33,473 bases of DNA from W0P28-013 sp963659365 (GCA_963659365.1 CAVKTI010000021.1:1-33473); one strand, 5' to 3'. Shown: positions 22,401-30,606, counted from the stretch's first letter. The notes: generated from the letters alone by a model not told the origin. Made by a program: numbers and translations.

Positions 22401-24459
22401 CGCATTGGATGCCTACTGGGCCGACCCGACAACTGCCGCCGTACCAACATTCGCCAAAATAGATTATGACTATGGTGCGCACACAATAGCGGAAACGGGC
22501 GACTACTACCTGCTGATACCCTATATGTTCGGCTACGAAAGCCTGTTCACCATCGAGGCTGTTACTGCCAGCACAGAACAAGAGGCGTTCGACAAGGCCG
22601 AAACACTGCCCAGCGTGCGTGGCAAACGGCAGATAGAGCCAAGCGAATTCGTGCCATTCATCGAGATCCATAGCACGGGCAACCATATCTACTATGCAAA
22701 AATATACAAGGTAGATTTGAGCGCAGGCGTGCATATTCACACATACAGTGGGCTTAGCCCCGATTACAGCGGTATTTATAATGCCCTACGAAGTGAGGTT
22801 ACCGTCAAAGACTCGTACAACTTCATAGTAACCCAAACCGATGGCACCCACTACATTGCTTTCCTAACCGATGTCAAGCCTGAAGCGGCGGTCGATATCA
22901 TGTGGGAGTTGTCGATGACGGCCGATGAATACCGCAGTTTGGCCAGCGAAACAGCCACCACGCTGCCCGCCACAATTACCGAAAACATCGAAGCGTTTGT
23001 AACGCCGCTCGTAGTACTGCCCAGTGGCGACCTGATGTATATGGATGCCAACCCGCAGCGCTTGGAAGGCGACCGTTTGGTGGCAACTATCAAGAAAAAC
23101 GATCAGAGCAACGACTATGTTTACTACAAGAGCAAGCATCAACTGCTGACATTCTATTACGATGGTATGGCCACCACACAAGCAAGCACTGGTGGCGAAG
23201 ATGATGTGATAAAGGCCTTAGAGATTACCGCAGGCAAAAACTTTATTGGTCAAGCATTTGCTGTAAACAGTATGGCTGCATACCCCGGCGAGCGCACCTA
23301 TTCGCTACGCGATGTAGAGAAAGATTACGACAAGATGATAGCACGCGCCGAAGTGCTGGATTTGAACGCACTGCCAGTGGTGATACAAGGCTCGGTTTAC
23401 GACTTTGTGATGAACAAATGCCTGTGGTACACCAGCAACCTCAAGGTGGCTTGCCCCTACCAGATAGCGCTGAACACAACCAATACCATTCGCATCGACT
23501 ACACCTGCGACTATTTGGGCAATATGGATTTGGATCTCTACTATAAATCGAGCAGTGCAAGTGGTACAACAACACTCAAGAACGGCAAATCTATCTCCAT
23601 CAGTGGCAAAGCCAAAGGCGATGTAATCAACTTCACTTGCCTCCCGAACATCAACCTGTTGAGCCTTTCCGCTCAAGCTTTGGAGGCGTTGAAAAACTAC
23701 GAAATCTCTATTACCATCAGCGATGCCAGTCAAACAATCTCTGTAACAGCACTGACCGCTGCCAGCAAAGTAGTGGTGGACGAATACACCAACGAGGCGG
23801 CTGTACGCTTGGCACTGGCCGATGTAGAGGTGCTTGCCACGCTGCAAAACGGCACCACGCAAAACATGGCCAACTACACCACTTGGACGCTCGACGAAGG
23901 GCTGACGCAAGCCACTGGCACTGTAACTCTGCCCAAAGGCTACGCATTTGCCGAAGGCGTTGAAGGCACGGTAACGCTGCTTGTGAACCCAGTAACGGTA
24001 ACCACCGCCATCGATGGCAGCGGCAAAATTACGCCAACATCGGCCACCGAAGTGCGCCGCGGCTCGAAACTCTCGTTCACCATTGTAGCCGACGAAGGGT
24101 ACGAAATCAAGTCGCTCACAGTGAACGGCAGCGATGTAAGCGAAGCCGTTGCTCAGACCGAATACAAACTCACGGTTACCGTCAAGAAAGACACCAAAAT
24201 CAGTGTTGTATTCACTGCGCAAGCCACTGGCATTGAGCAAGTTACCACCAACGACTTCACGCTCTACACGCAAGGACGCACCATTGTGGTCGAAGATGCC
24301 TCCGCCAAAACCACGGTACGCATCTACTCCATCACAGGCAATTTGATCTACGCAGGGCACATCACCAACGCCACCGAGCAATACCAGATGCCAACCGCTG
24401 GCCTCTACATCGTTCGCATCGGCAACAAGGTGCAGAAAGTAGTAGTTAGTAGCAAGTAG
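19498..24459 (+). CDS. Giant secreted modular protein with type IX sorting domain (1653 aa)
   Basis: A 1653-residue exported protein. Residues 1-21 are a Sec signal peptide (KKR-type start, hydrophobic core, cut after AFA). Residues about 1577-1653 are a type A type IX secretion C-terminal domain ('VRIYSITGNLIYAG', 'MPTAGLYIVRIGNKVQKVVV'), so it should cross the outer membrane and be released or anchored at the surface. The body is a series of related beta-rich modules of roughly 100-140 residues, each with a 'YYAVAYKV-x-x-AG' strand and an 'EG-x-YYVVFFT' strand; clear copies fall near 670-780, 810-900, 930-1025 and 1055-1140, with looser ones before. They resemble PPC-type beta-sandwiches. 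Residues about 1500-1570 look like an InlB_B-type bacterial repeat ('GYEIKSLTVNGSDV'). No catalytic motif is visible. The last codons (VVVSSK-stop) run into repeat words. Confidence 0.85.
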   Translation: MRKRLTLLFAAALASASAFAAQWNATGDTLMLEEADLPYRHEGKVGEQKVIALPYLAAATDLYFDFETEGTFNEELDLMVVVNKSNKTLLSAYTGFGYMKAEAPLSGYTYVRQAGPTAQANPGKAFTLDIARLSDLKLASSATITPEPLSEAGAVGDGTMPTELLYAEYQTNYAGKTFTGLMPVIGSYTATTGSDYYYLVCQGGALIVEHGKTQAESDRLILPGITHTFDVLAPKAGYSAELAISNANDFDYSKRYELQEIALPYRGTANCTQRHRLAISVWNASTSSPDNYFVYNLYKFTLAEESKVRLRYESDNDVQFVIVNITEGTGLEFKTKYATDGDNTLTTSALDAGTYYIAMLGSNTGDKADFALSLMPKDAEQKVLDADAFDAGDRLLTLGKTYYGQLTPSDTLYKSSINGTPYAVAHYIDLENGLYSITATMKTGRSKEQNELQLFLLPSDDTTPWMKANDTDAQKRTLKAAAGKFIPKGRYKVLVAGFAQLTPRDYTVLVEQYQFDPRYSMRTMPLVVDSTLNKGENSGGEYEYAMHAYQINGMPLTDTTVVVKWSANDDRIKNFSFDGALRDYISGKSGEFTTICYTSGMGIGLISVVAEGYGDYHLEIDYSDRKLANTTPITLAELLENATETNGLTDEQILLGAEPSKRVKGDDALLPEGSYSYYAVAYKVPMEAGNYLFAQNTPYFNVGKKPRVIIYKKDAAGTITVEGPSIAYSTTTAIANTIVETIAEGDEYFVVFTTTAYDTRGTQLVNISTGKAAETTPITFAQLIAGAETITEPVQKTINFGTDESHYVAGETDFGAAGTNYYAVAYKVEVAAGQLLQTYYSKPCYWTGIYKEEAGTITKVAGSTTTANEQYYYVDTEGTYYVVFFTDEFAQSHVTVLLNTVYKDQEATAKAIDITLPYTGTLTFDKAMLFDIVGLEEIGELYKVSLTAGQSVVYYNNVGGYGQLVSKAALDAYWADPTTAAVPTFAKIDYDYGAHTIAETGDYYLLIPYMFGYESLFTIEAVTASTEQEAFDKAETLPSVRGKRQIEPSEFVPFIEIHSTGNHIYYAKIYKVDLSAGVHIHTYSGLSPDYSGIYNALRSEVTVKDSYNFIVTQTDGTHYIAFLTDVKPEAAVDIMWELSMTADEYRSLASETATTLPATITENIEAFVTPLVVLPSGDLMYMDANPQRLEGDRLVATIKKNDQSNDYVYYKSKHQLLTFYYDGMATTQASTGGEDDVIKALEITAGKNFIGQAFAVNSMAAYPGERTYSLRDVEKDYDKMIARAEVLDLNALPVVIQGSVYDFVMNKCLWYTSNLKVACPYQIALNTTNTIRIDYTCDYLGNMDLDLYYKSSSASGTTTLKNGKSISISGKAKGDVINFTCLPNINLLSLSAQALEALKNYEISITISDASQTISVTALTAASKVVVDEYTNEAAVRLALADVEVLATLQNGTTQNMANYTTWTLDEGLTQATGTVTLPKGYAFAEGVEGTVTLLVNPVTVTTAIDGSGKITPTSATEVRRGSKLSFTIVADEGYEIKSLTVNGSDVSEAVAQTEYKLTVTVKKDTKISVVFTAQATGIEQVTTNDFTLYTQGRTIVVEDASAKTTVRIYSITGNLIYAGHITNATEQYQMPTAGLYIVRIGNKVQKVVVSSK

Positions 24460-24804
24460 AGATTTTAAGAGTATAGAAGATAGAGCATAGACTTCTTTAT
24501 CTCTTATTATCTAATTCTGAATTAGCCCAAAATCTTCCCCCTTGGGGGATTGAGGGGGTCTGATAGATTGTAGAGCCGTCACACTGTGGCGGCTCTACTT
24601 TAATGAAAAATAAACAATGAATAATGAACAATAATCTGGCAGTGGTGTTGTGTGCGTGGCTTTTCCCCTTTGCAAGGGGACGAGAAAAACGACAGTTTTT
24701 CGAAGGGGTTAGAATAACCAAATCCGCAAATTTTCAAATCTTCAAACAATTCAATGATTGAAAATTAGACAATTAGGCCATCAAAATCACTTGTGGGAGT
24801 TGGG
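24460..24804. repeat. 345-bp convergent spacer with repeat words
   Basis: No gene. It lies between two convergent genes. It contains 'gagtatagaagatagagcatag' words, a gggggattgaggggg stretch, the hairpin at 24570-24598, and CCCCTTTGCAAGGGG (24665-24679) followed by the stem GAAAAAC-gaca-GTTTTTC, the same unit as near 16493. Confidence 0.65.
24570..24598. terminator. Strong hairpin between convergent genes
   Basis: GTAGAGCCGTCACA and TGTGGCGGCTCTAC form a 14-bp stem with a single T-G wobble around one base. It is followed by CTTTAAT rather than a clean U-tract, so it is a possible bidirectional terminator or RNA-stabilising end for the giant gene and the phosphatase-fold gene. Confidence 0.5.
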
Positions 24805-26379
24805 CTAATAGACCAAGGGGCGGCCTGTGCAGCCGTTGGGGAGAGGTAGTTGCAGCAGGGTGCAGAGCGTGGGGACAATATCGACCACAAAAGCGTTGGC
24901 GATAGTTTTTTTCGGCACGCCGCTACCCACAATGTAGATTGGTAGCGTTACACTCTGCCTGCTCGACACGCCGATGGGTTCGTTGCGGTCGTTCACCTCG
25001 ACCCAGCCAGGCAAAAGCGTGAATACCACATCGCCGCAAGCTTTTTTGAATGCGCTGTTGTGAATTTTGGCGAGTTCGTCGGTGCTGCAAGTGGGTGCGT
25101 GCTTTATTTCGTCCGAAGTGTAGGCATTGTGAACGCCCTGAAATTCGGTCATAAACTGCGCCACATGGCGTTCCAGTTCGTAGCGATCGATTTTTTGCTT
25201 GTCGATAAAAGTTTTGTTCAGATAGATGTTGCGGGCGGCGTAACCGCTCACATAGCGACCTTGTCCGTAGATGGCCATCAGATACGAGTTGAGCAGTGCC
25301 ATAGCGCGCCGTGCGTTGAATTGACCGTTCTGCACTTGCGCTTTCGACAGGCGGCGCAGCGCATCGTTTTCGTTGCTGCTGCCAACGAAAAGAAGCAGCG
25401 TATTGTCGAGTCCGACGCTCAAATTGATAGCATCGAAAAAGAGCCGCAAATCCTTGTCGAGACGCAAATAGATATCCTCCTTCTCGGCCGAAAGAAAGGC
25501 ACTACCCTGCTCGTTTGGCAGTTTCACCGAAAATTCCACCATCAGAAAATCGAGGCGCGAATCGAGTCCCAGTTTTTCGTCGCGCAAGGCACGGATCGCC
25601 AAATCTTTCATCAGTGTATTGACAAACGGCGAATGTTTGAACTGATAGACCTGTTCGGCGAGCGTTTGGCTGGCATCGGGCTTCGCAAAAAGTTGTTTAT
25701 CGGCCGACAGAGGCGCATTGCGGTAGGTGCCAATGTCGTAGAGCGGTCGCCACTCGTAGAGCAGATAATTGTCGATGGCGTGGCTTTGGTTCACTTTGGC
25801 CGCCCACGCTGGCAAGCCGCGTCCGTAGAAATCGGTGGTGGCAAGACGACCCATTTCGTTGTCGAGCCAAACGGCGGCATCGGCAGTATGCGCCCCAAAA
25901 GCGAGTGCATGGTCGGCATCGAGCGCAATGGCATACGAGCGGCAGCCATCGTCGGAGAGTTTGATAACATCGGGCAGCGTGGTGGCCGCCATCTGTCGCG
26001 GCGAGAGGCTCAAATTGCTATTGATGCCGTGAAATCGTCCATCGTGAAAAATCGGCACGAGGTCGTCCTCCACCACATCGTAACGCTGTGCGCCGATAAT
26101 GCCGTGATAGAACGGCACACTGCCCGTCATCAGCGAGGCGTAGTCGGTCGCCGAACCGCCGTTGAGATAGTTGCAATAGGCTGTTGGCAGCGCAAGTCCC
26201 TCGTCGAGCAGACGCAAGCCGCCTTTGTCGAACTTGTGCGCCAGCACCGCGAGATGGTTCGGTTGCAGTCCATCGATAGCCACCACCACCACCAAACGAG
26301 GTTCGCCTTGCGCCGACAGCGAAAAGGCAGCGCAAAAAAGGCTGGCTGCCAACGCTATTTTTTTGCAAATGGGCAACAT
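24805..26379 (-). CDS. Alkaline-phosphatase-superfamily protein, probably inactive (524 aa)
   Basis: An exported protein (signal peptide 1-23, cut after LSA) with the overall order of PafA-like phosphatases: 'VVVVAIDGLQPNHL' (30-43) with first metal Asp36, 'GGSATDYASLMTGSVPFYHG' (74-93) at the nucleophile position, then 'YLRLDKDLRLFFDAI' and the C-terminal 'DIVPTLCTLLQLPLPNGCTG'. The catalytic residues are largely gone. Where PafA has TGHT with a nucleophilic threonine there is TDYA; the D-x-x-x-H metal pair is replaced by 'SVKLPNEQG'; the DHG motif is replaced by 'GSSNEN'; the final metal histidine block reads 'SSRQSVTLPIYI'. It therefore probably keeps the fold but not the reaction. Its gene starts 10 nt after pepT, so the two form an operon. 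Confidence 0.8.
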   Translation of the reverse strand: MLPICKKIALAASLFCAAFSLSAQGEPRLVVVVAIDGLQPNHLAVLAHKFDKGGLRLLDEGLALPTAYCNYLNGGSATDYASLMTGSVPFYHGIIGAQRYDVVEDDLVPIFHDGRFHGINSNLSLSPRQMAATTLPDVIKLSDDGCRSYAIALDADHALAFGAHTADAAVWLDNEMGRLATTDFYGRGLPAWAAKVNQSHAIDNYLLYEWRPLYDIGTYRNAPLSADKQLFAKPDASQTLAEQVYQFKHSPFVNTLMKDLAIRALRDEKLGLDSRLDFLMVEFSVKLPNEQGSAFLSAEKEDIYLRLDKDLRLFFDAINLSVGLDNTLLLFVGSSNENDALRRLSKAQVQNGQFNARRAMALLNSYLMAIYGQGRYVSGYAARNIYLNKTFIDKQKIDRYELERHVAQFMTEFQGVHNAYTSDEIKHAPTCSTDELAKIHNSAFKKACGDVVFTLLPGWVEVNDRNEPIGVSSRQSVTLPIYIVGSGVPKKTIANAFVVDIVPTLCTLLQLPLPNGCTGRPLVY

Positions 26380-26389
26380 TTTGGGCGAA

Positions 26390-27604
26390 TCAGCACATTT
26401 CGATGATGTTCAGAATCACTTCGGAGGCTTTTTGCATCGACTGAATCGGCACAAATTCGTAGCGTCCATGGAAATTGTGGCCGCCCGCAAAAATGTTGGG
26501 ACACGGCAAGCCCATGAACGACAGTTGTGCGCCATCGGTGCCACCACGAATGGGTCTAACATTCGGTTTCACGCCAGCGCGCTCCATCGCCTGCACCGCC
26601 AAATCGATGATGTGCATCACAGGTTCGATTTTTTCGCGCATGTTGTAGTATTGGTCTTTCAGTTCGACGGTGGTCGTGCCTTCGCCATATTCGGCGTTGA
26701 TTTTCTTGACCAGATGGCGCATTTCGTCCTTTCGGCTCTCGAAGCGTGTGCGGTTGTGGTCGCGAATGATGTAGGAAAGAACGGTCTGCTCCACATTGCC
26801 ATTGATGCCAACAAGGTGATAAAAACCCTCGTAGCCTTCGGTGTGTTCGGGCGTTTCGAGGCGCGGAAGCATACCCACAAACTGTTGCGCCACACGCATA
26901 GAGTTGAGCATTTTGTGCTTGGCGTAGCCCGGGTGCACATTGCGACCTTTGACCGTAACTTTGGCCGATGCCGCATTGAAATTTTCGTATTCCAACTCGC
27001 CGATTTCGCCGCCGTCCATGGTGTATGCCCAGTCGGCTGCAAATTTTGCCACATCGAAATGGTGCGGTCCCTGCCCTATCTCCTCGTCGGGTGTGAAGGC
27101 GATGCGCACCTTGCCGTGTTCGATTTCGGGGTGTTGCAGCAGAAACTCCACCGCATTCACAATTTCGGCAATGCCCGCTTTGTCGTCGGCACCGAGCAGC
27201 GTGCGACCGTTGGTTACAATCAAATCTTGCCCCACATATTGCGTCAGTTCGGGGAACTGCTTGGGCGAAAGCACGCAATCATCTTCTGCGTTCAGCACAA
27301 TGTCGCCGCCGTCGTAGTTCGACACGATGCGCGGTTGAATGTGTTTGCCGCTCATATCGGGCGATGTGTCCATGTGTGCGATGAATCCGATGGTCGGTTT
27401 GGGTGCGTCGGTGGTGGCTGGCAAGGTGGCAAAGACATAGCCATTTTCGTCCACGGCAGCATCGGCAAGTCCGATGCTTTTCAGTTCATCGACCAGATAG
27501 CGCGCAAAAACCATCTGTCCGGGCGTGCTGGGCGTCAGTCCTGTATTTTCGTCGGAAGTGGTACAAAACGCGACATACTTCAAAAAACGGTCTGTGATAT
27601 TCAT
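26390..27604 (-). CDS. pepT: Peptidase T (tripeptide aminopeptidase, 404 aa)
   Basis: A cytoplasmic di-zinc M20 aminopeptidase that removes the N-terminal residue of tripeptides. Key blocks are 'IAHMDTSPDMSG' (75-86) with a zinc-binding His and the catalytic Asp, 'LGADDKAGIAEI' with the bridging Asp, 'FTPDEEIGQG' with the general-base Glu, and C-terminal 'RPIRGGTDGAQLSFMGLPCP' and 'NFHGRYEFVPIQSM'. I start at ATG 27604 because the family begins with this short helix and a promoter -7 box (TATTTTTG, 27641-27648, minus strand) lies between it and the upstream in-frame ATG at 27673. Confidence 0.95.
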   Translation of the reverse strand: MNITDRFLKYVAFCTTSDENTGLTPSTPGQMVFARYLVDELKSIGLADAAVDENGYVFATLPATTDAPKPTIGFIAHMDTSPDMSGKHIQPRIVSNYDGGDIVLNAEDDCVLSPKQFPELTQYVGQDLIVTNGRTLLGADDKAGIAEIVNAVEFLLQHPEIEHGKVRIAFTPDEEIGQGPHHFDVAKFAADWAYTMDGGEIGELEYENFNAASAKVTVKGRNVHPGYAKHKMLNSMRVAQQFVGMLPRLETPEHTEGYEGFYHLVGINGNVEQTVLSYIIRDHNRTRFESRKDEMRHLVKKINAEYGEGTTTVELKDQYYNMREKIEPVMHIIDLAVQAMERAGVKPNVRPIRGGTDGAQLSFMGLPCPNIFAGGHNFHGRYEFVPIQSMQKASEVILNIIEMC

Positions 27605-27640
27605 TGTTTCAAAGGGTTTTGAAAGTTTCAATTCTGTTTG

Positions 27641-27648
27641 CAAAAATA
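27641..27648 (-). promoter_or_regulatory. -7 element of the pepT promoter
   Basis: TATTTTTG on the minus strand, about 36 nt before the pepT ATG, fits TAnnTTTG. No perfect -33 element is seen, so confidence is moderate. Confidence 0.5.
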
Positions 27649-27719
27649 CACTTTTTTGTCGAAATGGCAGCACGCCACATTGTCGCGGCGCAACTATTCG
27701 TTTTTTCTGATTTTCTTTG

Positions 27720-27727
27720 TACTTTTG
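27720..27727 (+). promoter_or_regulatory. -7 element of the rightward membrane protein promoter
   Basis: TACTTTTG fits TAnnTTTG and lies 20 nt before the ATG at 27748. It supports choosing that start over the in-frame ATG at 27604. The -33 region is T-rich without a clear TTTG. Confidence 0.5.
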
Positions 27728-27747
27728 CGGTAAATTTACGAGGAGTT

Positions 27748-28401
27748 ATGACACGCATACAAACAGCCAAAACGGCATTTATTCTGAATGTGGTGATTGT
27801 GGCGTTGGAGGTGGTCGGTTTTGCCATCACATTTGCCCGCCCCGATGGCGCGGATTACCTGAAATACTACACGCAAGAGAGCAATTTGCTTTTGTTGACG
27901 GCCTGTTTTGTTGCGGCAATGTTTCAGTGGCCGGCGTTTCGCCACGAGCGCGACATTCCCGCTTGGGTGCGGCTGCTGAAGTATGTGGCGACCTGCTGCA
28001 TTGCCGTTACGCTGGCGGTGGTGATTTTTGTGCTGTCGCCGTCGGAAGTGCCAGAGCGCGGTTGTGTGGGCTATTTCGACACGCTGTGGGGCGGCACCAA
28101 CTTCTATTTTCACTTTGTCTGCCCGATTTTGGCCATCGTCAATTTTATCTTTTTCGAAAAAAATAGCGATTTTCGCCCAACCGTAACGCTTTTGGCACTG
28201 CTGCCAACAGTTTTGTACGCCGCCATCGCCATGGGGCTAAACATCTCCCGACTGACCGTAGGGCCGTACTTTTTTCTGCATGTTTACGAACAACCCATCT
28301 ATATGTCGCTGATTTGGTGCGTGGTGGTTTTGGGAGGTGCATACGCTTTGGCCTACGCACTCTATCGGGCGAATAAAACACGGCAAACTGGCAAAATTTA
28401 A
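27748..28401 (+). CDS. Pr6Pr-like integral membrane protein (217 aa)
   Basis: A polytopic membrane protein with six hydrophobic segments: 'FILNVVIVALEVVGFAITFA' (11-30), 'NLLLLTACFVAAMFQW', 'LLKYVATCCIAVTLAVVIFV', a segment around 'NFYFHFVCPILAIVNFIFF', 'VTLLALLPTVLYAAIAMGL' and 'IWCVVVLGGAYALAYALY'. The pattern, with 'YYTQESNLLLL' after the first segment and 'HFVCPILAIVNFI', fits the Pr6Pr (FAR-17a/AIG1-like) family, whose biochemical role in bacteria is unknown. It is probably co-transcribed with the RNA ligase gene 12 nt downstream. Confidence 0.75.
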   Translation: MTRIQTAKTAFILNVVIVALEVVGFAITFARPDGADYLKYYTQESNLLLLTACFVAAMFQWPAFRHERDIPAWVRLLKYVATCCIAVTLAVVIFVLSPSEVPERGCVGYFDTLWGGTNFYFHFVCPILAIVNFIFFEKNSDFRPTVTLLALLPTVLYAAIAMGLNISRLTVGPYFFLHVYEQPIYMSLIWCVVVLGGAYALAYALYRANKTRQTGKI

Positions 28402-28412
28402 GGCTTCAGCGC

Positions 28413-29861
28413 ATGGATTTTTTATCGTCGTCGGCACATATTTCGCACGAATACTGTTGCACTGTCGTTCAGATAGGCGAAGTTACGCCCATCGATGGCA
28501 CCGATTTTCTCGGCAAAACGCTGGTGAACGGTTTTCAGGTGGTGGTGCGCAGAGATGCCGTGCGCCAAGGCGATATTTTGGTCTATTGTCCGATAGAAAC
28601 CGTGCTGAACACCGATTTTTTGGCGGCCAACAACGCCTTCGAATTGAGCGAGCGGCTGCTGAACGCCAATTTCAGTGTGGTGCAGCGGCTCATCGACCAA
28701 GGACAACGGCACGAAGCCCAACGCCGCGTGGGACTGTTTGGCAAAAATGGGCGCATAAAAATGCGGCGGTTGCGCGGCGAAGTGTCGATGGGCTGCCTTT
28801 TTCCGTTCAATTATTTTGCCAACTGGCTCGGTGCTGCCAAAGTTACCATCGACCCTGCGGCGCACATCGGGCAAGATTTCGACACCGTGGCTGGGATTCC
28901 GTTTGTAAAAGCCTATTTGCCGCCATCGAGCAGCCGACGGATAGAGCCAGCCAACAAGCGCAACAAGAAACTGAAAAAGTGGTCGCGCCTGATTCCCAGC
29001 GAATTTACCTTCCACTACGACACCGAAATGCTCAACCGCGAGATAAAGCGCATAAAACCGACCGACCATGTGGCCATCAGCGTGAAAGTGCACGGCGCAA
29101 GCATCTGCATAGGCAATGTGCGGGTGAAAAATCCCAAGCAGTTCCGCTCGAAATGGCTCACACGCCTCTACCGCTTGTTGCCTGCGCGCTGGCAAAAATA
29201 CGACATCGGCTACGATTTGGTTTATGCCTCGCGCACCATCGTGAAAAATGCCGCTTTGAACCCACGCCGCAATGCAGGTTTCTACGAAGCCGACATCTGG
29301 TGCGATTTTCACGATTTGCTGCTCGGAAAAATTCCGCAGGGTGTGGAGATTTTCGGCGAAATCGTGGGCTACATCACTGGCACACCGCAACTGCTGCAGC
29401 CTGGCTACGACTATGGTTGCGCCGAAGGCACAAACAAGATGATGCCCTATCGTGTATCGATAAAACAGGGCAACGGCACACGCCGCGAACTGAACATCGA
29501 CGAAGTGCGCCAATGGACGCTCGACCTCGTAGCACGCTACCCCGAACTTGCCGACCGCATTATGCCGCTCGAAGTGCTCTACTGCGGCACACTGCGCCAA
29601 CTCTATCCCGACATCGATGTAACGAGCCAGTGGCACCGAAATGTGCTCGCCGCCATGATGGCCGACCGCACACGCCTCGGTATGGAGCAAGACGAACCGC
29701 TCTGCCGCAACAGCGTGCCGCGCGAAGGTATTATTTTGCGCATACAAAACGACCGAAAAAACGAGGCTTTCAAACTCAAATCGCTGCGTTTTCTCGAGAT
29801 GGAAGCCGCCAAAATAGACCAAGGCGAGGTCGATTTGGAGTTGCAACAAGGCAAATACTGA
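28413..29861 (+). CDS. RNA ligase with N-terminal OB-like domain (482 aa)
   Basis: An ATP-dependent RNA ligase of the DraRnl (Rnl5)-like type that would seal nicked RNA. The N-terminal part (about 15-70: 'VVQIGEVTPIDGTDFLGKTL', 'FQVVVRRDAVRQGDILVYCP') resembles the OB-fold of that family. The nucleotidyltransferase domain has motif I 'KVHGAS' with nucleophile Lys225, motif III 'VEIFGEIVG' (about 312-320), motif IV 'EGIILR' (438-443) and motif V 'FKLKS' (453-457), so it should be active. A basic stretch near 175-195 may contact RNA. It follows the membrane protein gene at 12 nt; no RtcA, kinase or nuclease partner is adjacent, so its physiological substrate is open. Confidence 0.85.
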   Translation: MDFLSSSAHISHEYCCTVVQIGEVTPIDGTDFLGKTLVNGFQVVVRRDAVRQGDILVYCPIETVLNTDFLAANNAFELSERLLNANFSVVQRLIDQGQRHEAQRRVGLFGKNGRIKMRRLRGEVSMGCLFPFNYFANWLGAAKVTIDPAAHIGQDFDTVAGIPFVKAYLPPSSSRRIEPANKRNKKLKKWSRLIPSEFTFHYDTEMLNREIKRIKPTDHVAISVKVHGASICIGNVRVKNPKQFRSKWLTRLYRLLPARWQKYDIGYDLVYASRTIVKNAALNPRRNAGFYEADIWCDFHDLLLGKIPQGVEIFGEIVGYITGTPQLLQPGYDYGCAEGTNKMMPYRVSIKQGNGTRRELNIDEVRQWTLDLVARYPELADRIMPLEVLYCGTLRQLYPDIDVTSQWHRNVLAAMMADRTRLGMEQDEPLCRNSVPREGIILRIQNDRKNEAFKLKSLRFLEMEAAKIDQGEVDLELQQGKY

Positions 29862-29872
29862 CAAAAAAAGTG

Positions 29873-29880
29873 TATCTTTG
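29873..29880 (+). promoter_or_regulatory. -7 element of the HAD gene, leaderless arrangement
   Basis: TATCTTTG, followed by C, matches the consensus and ends 6 nt before the ATG at 29887. The transcript would start at or very near the start codon. The expected -33 TTTG is not obvious. Confidence 0.55.
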
Positions 29881-29886
29881 CAAGAT

Positions 29887-30606
29887 ATGAAAGCCATCGA
29901 CGATTTTCTGATGCAGCACGGCTATCCACGCTTCGAGCCGAAGGCCGTGCTGTTCGATATGGACGGCGTTTTGTTCGATTCTATGCCGTTTCACGCACGC
30001 GCTTGGGCAAAAACATTCCAACGCCATGGGTTCGATTTTGTGGAACGCGATGCCTACCTGAACGAAGGACGCACGGGCGAAGCCGTCATCAACGACTATT
30101 TTCAGCGAAAATTTGGCCGCAACGCCAACAAAGCCGAAAGCGATATGCTCTACGCCGAAAAAGGGCAACTTTTCGAGCAGTACGGCGCGGTGAAACCCAT
30201 TGCCGATGTGTATGCGCTGTTGCAACACATCAAACAGCAGGGACTGGCGATTTTTATCGTTACTGGCTCGGCGCAACACTCGCTGCTCGACACACTGAAC
30301 ACGCATTTTCCCGATATTTTCGAGAAAGAGAAGATGGTAACCGCCTTCGATGTGAAACACGGCAAACCCGACCCAGAGCCCTATCTGATGGCACTGCAAA
30401 AAGCCCACACCGAGCCGTGGCAAGCGGTGGTTGTGGAGAATGCGCCACTCGGTGTGCTGTCGGCAACGCGCGCTGGCATTTTCACCGTAGCCGTAAACAC
30501 AGGGCCGCTGCTCCCCGAAGAACTCTCCGACGCAGGTGCCGACATTGTGCTGCCATCGATGAAAGATTTGTTGAACCTTTGGCCCGATATACACCCCAAC
30601 CGATGA
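29887..30606 (+). CDS. HAD-superfamily phosphatase/phosphomutase-like protein (239 aa)
   Basis: A class I HAD hydrolase of the beta-phosphoglucomutase-like group, acting on a small phosphorylated sugar or metabolite. Motif I 'FDMDGVLFDSMP' has nucleophile Asp24 and Asp26; motif II is 'IVTGS', motif III 'KHGKPDPEPYL' with the conserved Lys, motif IV 'VVENAPLGVLSATRAG', here with Glu-Asn in place of the usual Glu-Asp/Asp-Ser pair. A helical cap separates motifs I and II. I take ATG 29887 because the -7 box lies directly upstream. Its stop overlaps the porin ATG (ATGA), so the two are translated together. Confidence 0.88.
   Translation: MKAIDDFLMQHGYPRFEPKAVLFDMDGVLFDSMPFHARAWAKTFQRHGFDFVERDAYLNEGRTGEAVINDYFQRKFGRNANKAESDMLYAEKGQLFEQYGAVKPIADVYALLQHIKQQGLAIFIVTGSAQHSLLDTLNTHFPDIFEKEKMVTAFDVKHGKPDPEPYLMALQKAHTEPWQAVVVENAPLGVLSATRAGIFTVAVNTGPLLPEELSDAGADIVLPSMKDLLNLWPDIHPNR

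Noticed and set aside
25060..26406. Long rightward open frame opposite the phosphatase-fold gene (448 codons), and similar ones opposite gmd, pepT, kbl and the RNA ligase
   Set aside because: These follow from codon bias of GC-richer genes on the other strand; translations are rich in His, Arg, Cys and Gln without domain structure.
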